A stretch of DNA of 13,972 nucleotides from an uncultured bacterium. Its GTDB lineage: Bacteria; Actinomycetota; Coriobacteriia; Coriobacteriales; Coriobacteriaceae. Below the pieces are notes generated by a model that was given only the letters and a program-made list of their open reading frames with translations, was not told the origin of the DNA and ran no database searches. Location: the NCBI GenBank assembly GCA_905215835.1, contig CAJMRR010000040.1, positions 1 to 13,972 of the forward strand, read 5' to 3'. Of the stretch, positions 6,275 through 13,972 are shown piece after piece. The first letter of the stretch is position 1, and each line of letters opens with the position of its first letter. The position numbers were made by a program, and so were the translations under genes.

Positions 6275-7237
6275 CTACTCGTGGATGCGGGTACCGGAGA
6301 GGCCGGCCATGGTCTCGGCAGCCTTGTCCAGAGCGCCGATGATGCAGGTGCGGCCCTTGCGGGAACGGGCGAACTTGATGGCAGCGCGGACCTTGGGCTC
6401 CATCGAACCCTTGCCGAACTGACCCTCGTCGGCCAGGCGCTCGGCCTCGTCGGCGGTGAGGTCCTCGAGCTCCTCCTGGTTGGGCTTACCAAAGTTGATG
6501 GCGACATGCTCAACGGCGGTCAGCAGGAACAGAACGTCAGCATCGCAGTCCTCGGCCAGCAGCTCGCCGCCCAGGTCCTTGTCGATGACGGCGGGAACGC
6601 CCTTGTAGCAGCCCTTGTTCTCGTAGTCGCGGACGACGGGGATGCCGCCGCCACCGCAGGCGATGACGATGAACTCGTTGTCGAGCAGGTTGAGGATGGA
6701 GTCAGCCTCGACAATCTTCTTGGGATCGGGAGAAGCGACGACGCGACGCCAGCCGCGGCCAGAATCCTCGACGAAGACCTTGGAGGGATCCTCGGCCATG
6801 AACTCCTTGGCCTGCTCCTCGGTGTAGAAGGGACCGATCGGCTTGGTCGGGTTCTTGAACGCGGGATCGTCCGGGTCGCACTCGATCTGGGTGACGACGG
6901 TGGCGGCGTGCCAACGCTTATAGCGCTTGTGCATCTCGCGGCCAATGCCCTGCTGCAGGTGATAACCAATGTAGCCCTGGGACATGGCACCGCACTCGGG
7001 CAGCGGCATCTCGGGGGTACCGATGGCATCGTGGGCAGCGGCGAAGGCGTTCTGGATCATGCCGACCTGCGGGCCGTTGCCGTGGGTGATGATGATCTCG
7101 TTGCCCTGCTCGATGAGGCCGAGGAGGGCATGGGCGGTGTTGCTCACGGCCTCGATCTGCTCGACGGGGTTGTTGCCGAGGGCGTTGCCGCCAAGGGCGA
7201 CGACAATACGATCGGGCTTGCCAAGAGGCTTAGACAT
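6275..7237 (-). CDS. arcC: Carbamate kinase
   Basis: Interconverts carbamoyl phosphate + ADP and carbamate (to NH3 + CO2) + ATP; usually the ATP-yielding last step of arginine, agmatine or ureide breakdown. The 320 residues match the usual family length of about 310-315. Family motifs in order: RIVVALGGNALG (10-21), IIITHGNGPQVGM (48-60), KPIGPFYTEEQA (132-143), ACGGGGIPVV (193-202), VIDKDLGGELLA (217-228) and the C-terminal KGSMEPKVRAA. The cytosolic amino-acid-kinase fold is complete. The ATG at 7235-7237 has AAAGGA eight bases upstream. An in-frame upstream ATG would add an unrelated 12-residue head and is rejected. It is monocistronic: promoter-like sequence upstream, strong terminator downstream. 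No arginine deiminase, agmatine deiminase or carbamoyltransferase gene is in the window, so the source of carbamoyl phosphate is not shown. Confidence 0.95.
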   Translation of the reverse strand: MSKPLGKPDRIVVALGGNALGNNPVEQIEAVSNTAHALLGLIEQGNEIIITHGNGPQVGMIQNAFAAAHDAIGTPEMPLPECGAMSQGYIGYHLQQGIGREMHKRYKRWHAATVVTQIECDPDDPAFKNPTKPIGPFYTEEQAKEFMAEDPSKVFVEDSGRGWRRVVASPDPKKIVEADSILNLLDNEFIVIACGGGGIPVVRDYENKGCYKGVPAVIDKDLGGELLAEDCDADVLFLLTAVEHVAINFGKPNQEELEDLTADEAERLADEGQFGKGSMEPKVRAAIKFARSRKGRTCIIGALDKAAETMAGLSGTRIHE

Positions 7238-7266
7238 TGCTGGAATCCTTTCTGTAAAAGGCCTAC

Positions 7267-7314
7267 AACCCATTAATAACCCGCGTCCGTGCGATACGCG
7301 AGTTTATTAAGGTT
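7267..7314. promoter_or_regulatory. Imperfect inverted repeat in the carbamate kinase leader
   Basis: 7267-7286 (starting AACC, containing TTAATAA and ending CGCGT) pairs with 7296-7314 (ACGCG, TTTATTAA, GGTT) apart from a few mismatches. If transcription starts near 7317, as the candidate promoter implies, this would fold at the very 5' end of the carbamate kinase mRNA. It could be a stabilising 5' stem-loop or a protein operator. Confidence 0.5.
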
Positions 7315-7323
7315 TATATTCTC

Positions 7324-7352
7324 TTTATCGCTCATTTTATTCATTTTGAAAA
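7324..7352 (-). promoter_or_regulatory. arcC: Candidate carbamate kinase promoter
   Basis: On the minus strand TTTTCA (7352-7347) and GATAAA (7329-7324) are 17 bases apart, each matching 4 of 6 consensus bases, in an A+T-rich stretch. A tandem heptamer repeat (GAACGGT twice, 7358-7371) lies just upstream of the -35 and could bind an activator. Assigned by eye only. Confidence 0.35.
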
Positions 7353-7371
7353 TAGCGGAACGGTGAACGGT

Positions 7372-7664
7372 CGTTTTTATCCGCTCAGCGTACAGAACCC
7401 CAGCTCAAGCATATCTACGCCATTTACGTGCAACTTTATTTTAATAGAGCAGGGATTAGACCAGATTATGCAAACTATATCTTTGCTAAACACAAAACAG
7501 ACAGCGCAATATCTTACTCGCACTATACGAGATTCTATGCACATATAAGTCGAGTATGCACCCCTGCAAAAACAAGGGGCTTTTCATCCAACAAAAGGAA
7601 TAAAGAAGAGCTCCGAAAAAGCGGCAACGGCCAAGTCCCCCATCCATCCCCAAAGTGGCGCGAG
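7372..7664. other. A+T-rich intergenic stretch without a recognisable gene
   Basis: This stretch, especially 7372-7560, is visibly poorer in G+C than the flanking genes. A plus-strand reading frame from GTG 7363 to 7548 has no ribosome-binding site and no recognisable product. Just after it, CCCCT (7561-7565) and AGGGG (7575-7579) can form a short hairpin followed by CTTTT, a weak plus-strand terminator-like element. Nothing else is identifiable. Confidence 0.35.
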
Positions 7665-7687
7665 GTTTCGCGGCAAAGCCGCGAAAC
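7665..7687. repeat. Perfect 10-bp hairpin
   Basis: GTTTCGCGGC (7665-7674), AAA, GCCGCGAAAC (7678-7687). CCCC at 7648-7651 and GGGG at 7694-7697 could extend it. There is no T-run on either side. Part of a run of inverted repeats upstream of carbamate kinase and downstream of the oxidoreductase. Confidence 0.7.
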
Positions 7688-7713
7688 AGCGAAGGGGACG
7701 GAATACCCGACCA

Positions 7714-7753
7714 ACTACGTCCTTCATCCGCCCACACAATCCAAGGACGTAGT
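7714..7753. repeat. 11-bp inverted repeat
   Basis: ACTACGTCCTT (7714-7724) and AAGGACGTAGT (7743-7753) are perfect complements around an 18-base loop. It lies 4 bases from the large 29-bp inverted repeat. Confidence 0.7.
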
Positions 7754-7757
7754 CGTA

Positions 7758-7882
7758 GCAGGATCTGAGGGCTAACCTTCGCGGACACTCCGCAGGACGA
7801 AAGAACCCCCGCCGCACGTAGTGCGCAGCGGGGGTTCTTTCATGTCCGAGGACGTCCGCGAAGGTTAGCCCTCAGATCCTGC
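7758..7882. repeat. Perfect 29-bp inverted repeat enclosing a terminator-like hairpin
   Basis: The arms 7758-7786 (starting GCAGGATCTGAGGG) and 7854-7882 (ending CCCTCAGATCCTGC) are exact reverse complements over 29 bases and flank 67 bases. The right arm ends 10 bases from the oxidoreductase stop. The full element could fold into a hairpin of about 125 bases. It has MITE-like geometry, but I see no target-site duplication and no transposase. Confidence 0.9.
7799..7841. terminator. Bidirectional terminator-like hairpin downstream of the oxidoreductase
   Basis: GAAAGAACCCCCGC (7799-7812) pairs over 14 bp with GCGGGGGTTCTTTC (7828-7841). An inner 5-bp stem (CGCAC 7813-7817 with GTGCG 7821-7825) caps it. 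Each strand reads TTCTTTC at the 3' side of the stem, giving a short T-rich end in both directions. It is the only terminator candidate for the minus-strand oxidoreductase mRNA. Confidence 0.65.
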
Positions 7883-7892
7883 GGTGGGAGAC

Positions 7893-11432
<3,540 letters not shown>

Positions 11433-11834
11433 ATACCCCTCTCCTCTCATATAGGTATACAGGCCCCGGCGATCGCCGGGATGTTGGCGTGATGGGATTT
11501 ACGCTGTTGCTTCCAATCATCTGGCAGGCAGGCTCAGCAGCAGGTACGTGGCGTGGAGAGAAGACATGCCGAGGCGAGGGACAGTTGATGCGCCCCACAG
11601 ACCCGACCGCCCGTCTTGCACATGACCGAGCGCCGCAAAGGCCGCATGCCGGATGCTCCCGGGCACGCCCCGGCGATGGGAAGCGCCCGCAACGGAAATC
11701 CGCATGCGGGTTTATTGTACCCCGCCGTCAAGTGTAATTTCGGCAAATATAGGCGGGCGGTAAAGGTTTACCTCGGGTGACCGCCAAGGGCCAAAATGGC
11801 CCCTCCATCCCCGGGCGACCGGCTCTGGCGCGCC
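11433..11834. other. Upstream region of the oxidoreductase gene
   Basis: About 400 bases without a recognisable gene. Near the start codon lies the perfect 16-bp palindrome CCCGGCGATCGCCGGG. An A+T-richer patch at 11710-11753 contains TACAAT on the minus strand (11719-11714), preceded by CTTGACGG at a spacing too short for a standard -35. A start there would give a leader of nearly 280 bases. Other foldable segments are GGCGGT/ACCGCC (11756-11761 with 11780-11785) and GGGCC/GGCCC (11788-11792 with 11798-11802). No known riboswitch motif was recognised. Confidence 0.35.
11465..11480. promoter_or_regulatory. 16-bp perfect palindrome upstream of the oxidoreductase start
   Basis: CCCGGCGATCGCCGGG is fully self-complementary (GGCGATCGCC core) and lies 33-48 bases before the start codon, just upstream of the ribosome-binding site. 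It could be an operator or an mRNA hairpin with a GATC loop. It does not match the Rex or FNR operator patterns I know. Confidence 0.45.
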
Positions 11835-11885
11835 AAGGAGTGTCCCCAGCCGGCAGAGAAAAGGAACGTCCCTATCTGCCGGCTA
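11835..11885. repeat. GGGGAC-type repeat with 10-bp inverted repeat at the FHA gene end
   Basis: AGCCGGCAGA (11848-11857) and TCTGCCGGCT (11875-11884) are perfect complements around a 17-base loop. On the minus strand GGGACGTTCCTT (11872-11861) and GGGGACACTCCTT (11847-11835) are direct copies of the tail seen in the 6065-6164 cluster. The FHA gene stop TAG (minus strand 11885-11883) overlaps the arm, as at the other cluster. It may double as the transcription end for the FHA operon. Confidence 0.7.
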
Positions 11886-12821
11886 GAGGGCACCGAAGAG
11901 GATGGCGTAGGTAGTGGATTCGCCGAGCTTGAGCTCGTCGCCGGGATTGAGTTGGGCGGAACGGCCGGGCTCGACCTGAATGCAGACGCGCGTGGCCCCG
12001 TTTACCACCACGGTTCCGTTGGTGGACGACAAGTCCTCGACGTGCCAGATATTTTGAGCATCGCACCAGATATGGGCATGGCGGGCCGAGACATCGTCGC
12101 CGACGTCGGTAATATCGCCCTCACCAGTAGCCAGCGCGCCAATCTCAACACCCTGCTCACTCGGCTGAATCCAGCGCGGGGCGCTCACGACAAAACTGTT
12201 TTGCACGCGCAGCAAGCCCAAGGGGTGCGCCGGGGCGGGTTCGCGTTCGCCCGCGGTCATCGACATGCCAAGCGAACGCGGCGTGGAGGTGCCTCCGCCA
12301 CAGGTCGCGTGCGCGTAGTCGATGGCATAGTTCACCGAGGACCGCACATCCGCCGAACAACCGACGGCGACAAACAGCACCAGCACGGCCTCGGCGCGCT
12401 CGGCGGGCATGAGTTCCGCCGCCTGGGACAGGCGATCGAGCGCGTTGCGATAGAGATTCGTGTCCTGGTGGCACTCTTCGAGCGCGCGTACCATCGGTTC
12501 ACCTGCAGGACCGCACACCATATTGATCACAGCCGTGGAGTCCATGGGATTGCGCTGGCGCAGGGCCAGTTGCGACATAATACGCGCAGCCGAGGTACCG
12601 TATTCGGCAAAGTAGCGCTGCTGAAGCGTGCCGACCGGCGCGCGAACGATAAAGCGGGAAACCCAAGAGCGATCGGCGGCTCGGCTCTGCGGGCTGCGGC
12701 CGTCGGCGAGCGGACGGGACGAAAGCACCAAGCCGCACAGCTCGATATGGCTCAGATGCGCCGCGCGCTTAAAGATGTCAAACATGGCCCCGCATGGGGT
12801 GAGCTCAACTTGAGATGCCAT
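11883..12821 (-). CDS. FHA-domain protein with uncharacterised N-terminal region
   Basis: 312 residues, no signal peptide or membrane helix. The C-terminal FHA domain (about 205-310) should bind phosphothreonine peptides. It shows DDVSARHAHIW (Ser245 and His248 of the SxxH pattern), HVEDLSSTNGTVVVNG (the N-G motif, about 260-275) and LNPGDELKLG. The usual GR near the first strand pair is replaced by IGALATGEG, so one phosphate contact may be altered. Residues 1-200 match no family I recognise; they include a run of small hydrophobics (AEAVLVLFVAVGCSA, 143-157) and two Cys in CGPAG and TCGGGTS. The ATG has AAGGAGG eight bases upstream, inside the end of the kinase gene, with only 3 bases between the two genes. 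A reader or substrate of the upstream Ser/Thr kinase is the natural reading. Confidence 0.85.
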   Translation of the reverse strand: MASQVELTPCGAMFDIFKRAAHLSHIELCGLVLSSRPLADGRSPQSRAADRSWVSRFIVRAPVGTLQQRYFAEYGTSAARIMSQLALRQRNPMDSTAVINMVCGPAGEPMVRALEECHQDTNLYRNALDRLSQAAELMPAERAEAVLVLFVAVGCSADVRSSVNYAIDYAHATCGGGTSTPRSLGMSMTAGEREPAPAHPLGLLRVQNSFVVSAPRWIQPSEQGVEIGALATGEGDITDVGDDVSARHAHIWCDAQNIWHVEDLSSTNGTVVVNGATRVCIQVEPGRSAQLNPGDELKLGESTTYAILFGAL

Positions 12822-12824
12822 GAC

Positions 12825-13972
12825 CTAGGCCTCCTTGGTCGTAGAAATAGAATCGGACGATACTTCGACAGGTCCGCCAAAAGTACGGGCAGCTGCGGCT
12901 CCACCGGCAAGCGGAGTCGCCATCTGGGCTTTTGTGCGTCGCGGTGCCGAAACGGGAAGTTCAAAGGCAAAGCCCATCGCAAGCAAAAACCACGTAAGTG
13001 TATAGGTTGCAACCAGAGCGGCAACAAGGCCGCCCATCACGGCGCGTTGGGAAAATACGCTACATGCAGCCACAACCAGCACAGGAACCTCGCAGGCAGA
13101 AAGCGCAAGCACACCCTGCAGGAAGCCCGAGCGCCGATCGCGCGCAAGTGCCCCCGCGGTAACGCCGGCTATGCCTGGCAGCGCCAACGCCAGTGCGGCA
13201 ATAATACCCGGTAGCGACCCAGACCACACGATCGATCCCAAAGTCGCCGTCACGCGAGCGCCCGACGCCAGCAGCGCGGCCGAAACCACGACCACAGCCC
13301 AAACCACGCCACAGACGACCGTCGCGCCGACCATCAGCGCGCGACGAACCGCGCGGCCGGACGCATCCATGGGGCACGGCGTGAGCGGCTCGCCGCGGAG
13401 CGAACGACCGACATTTTGCGCATAGTGGTCACAAAACGCCGAGAGCGCCGCCTCGACCGCCGCCGGCTCGGGACGATCTTTTTGATGGCTGGACAGACAG
13501 GCCATCACCACGTCGAACAGCTGGGCATCGACAAACGCCAGTGCATCGCGTAGCTCTTCGGAATCCGGCTCAAGCCCTAGCTGCTGGGCCTGCTCGGCCG
13601 CGGCGAGCGCCACATCGGGCTCACGACGAAGCAGCTGAGTCAAATCGCAACCGGGCGCATGGGCACCAATGGGATAGTCGGGCCGCGTGTCCATCTTGAG
13701 ACGGTAGGGGCTCGCGATGTCGCGCGTCTTTTTGCGCGAACCCGAGGTGCCCGAAGTGCTCGGCGCGGCTTCGTATGGCGCGACGCCGGCAATGAGCTCG
13801 TAAACCGTGCTTGCCGCGGCATAGACGTCGATCGCCGGCGACATACGCAAAGCGCGCAGGTCGGGAATATCGTCGGTGAGCATCTCGGGCGGGGCATAGG
13901 CAACCGTCGCGCGACGCAGCGTGGCATAACGCTCCGTAAACGACGCCTTGCCGCCGGTACCGGCCACGGCCG
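12825..13972 (-). CDS. Ser/Thr protein kinase, C-terminal part with polytopic membrane region (partial)
   Basis: Runs off the right edge: the frame is open to 13972 and the GTG at 13965-13967 is an internal Val codon, so the true start and the N-lobe, HRD and DFG motifs are outside. Seen here, counting that Val as residue 1: the end of the activation segment (RRATVAYAPPEML, APE-like PPE), helix F (DVYAAASTVYELIAGVAPYE, 47-66) and the closing kinase element CLSSHQKDRPEPAAVEAAL (157-175, with the conserved Arg). About 30 residues then lead to four or five membrane helices between about 209 and 336 and a short Ser/Thr-rich tail. Most PknB-like kinases have one helix and an extracellular sensor; this one ends in a multi-helix region instead. 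Translationally linked to the FHA gene downstream (3-base gap). Confidence 0.85.
   Translation of the reverse strand, partial: AVAGTGGKASFTERYATLRRATVAYAPPEMLTDDIPDLRALRMSPAIDVYAAASTVYELIAGVAPYEAAPSTSGTSGSRKKTRDIASPYRLKMDTRPDYPIGAHAPGCDLTQLLRREPDVALAAAEQAQQLGLEPDSEELRDALAFVDAQLFDVVMACLSSHQKDRPEPAAVEAALSAFCDHYAQNVGRSLRGEPLTPCPMDASGRAVRRALMVGATVVCGVVWAVVVVSAALLASGARVTATLGSIVWSGSLPGIIAALALALPGIAGVTAGALARDRRSGFLQGVLALSACEVPVLVVAACSVFSQRAVMGGLVAALVATYTLTWFLLAMGFAFELPVSAPRRTKAQMATPLAGGAAAARTFGGPVEVSSDSISTTKEA

Noticed and set aside
7333..7350. ArgR-box-like TGAATAAAAT (minus strand) in the carbamate kinase promoter.
   Set aside because: Only one half-site resembles the consensus; the second half does not follow.
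7363..7548. Possible 61-residue protein containing LLNTKQTAQYL, faintly like an excisionase helix-turn-helix.
   Set aside because: The resemblance is one short segment, the rest does not continue the fold, and the GTG has no ribosome-binding site.
7758..7882. Reading the 29-bp inverted repeat as an insertion sequence.
   Set aside because: The inside is only 67 bases with no coding capacity, and no target-site duplication is visible. At most a non-autonomous element.
11796..13214. A plus-strand open frame of 472 codons opposite the FHA and kinase genes.
   Set aside because: Composition is Arg/Gly/His-rich without any domain. The minus strand carries clear FHA and kinase motifs with proper ribosome-binding sites.

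Overview
The window looks like chromosomal DNA of a G+C-rich, anaerobic, fermentative Gram-positive bacterium. A gut actinobacterium of the Coriobacteriia (Collinsella-like) is my best guess. The grounds are a full-length single-chain pyruvate:ferredoxin oxidoreductase, a carbamate kinase, an APC amino-acid permease paired with an amidohydrolase, strong Shine-Dalgarno (SD) sites, a Ser/Thr kinase with an FHA partner, and strongly G/C-biased third codon positions. No taxonomic marker gene is present, so this is inference.

Layout, left to right. (1) Positions 1-1731, minus strand: a two-component operon with a LytS-type membrane histidine kinase followed by a response regulator whose 3' part lies outside the window. 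(2) 1850-4711, minus strand: an APC permease followed by a cytosolic metal-dependent amidohydrolase, separated by a strong hairpin and closed by an intrinsic terminator at 1770-1791. (3) 5066-6067, the only plus-strand gene: a membrane-anchored C39-like cysteine peptidase. Its stop codon lies inside a palindromic repeat cluster. (4) 6275-7237, minus strand: carbamate kinase with a very clear terminator. (5) 7238-7892: an A+T-rich patch followed by stacked inverted repeats, including a perfect 29-bp inverted repeat around the hairpin downstream of the oxidoreductase. (6) 7893-11432, minus strand: pyruvate:ferredoxin (flavodoxin) oxidoreductase with a 450-bp upstream region. (7) 11883-13972, minus strand: an operon of a Ser/Thr protein kinase (5' part outside the window, multispanning C-terminal membrane region) and an FHA-domain protein.

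How the parts may work together. The permease and amidohydrolase look like an import-and-cleave unit for an amino-acid derivative or small peptide. Pyruvate:ferredoxin oxidoreductase makes acetyl-CoA and reduced ferredoxin. Carbamate kinase yields ATP from carbamoyl phosphate. The setting is therefore fermentative amino-acid and pyruvate energy metabolism. The LytS/LytTR-type pair is a possible local regulator, but its DNA-binding domain is outside the window. The kinase/FHA operon is a separate phospho-signalling module. No mobile-element gene, CRISPR array, tRNA or rRNA gene is visible. The least explained content is in the repeats: a GGGGAC-core family at two gene ends, and the large hairpin downstream of the oxidoreductase.
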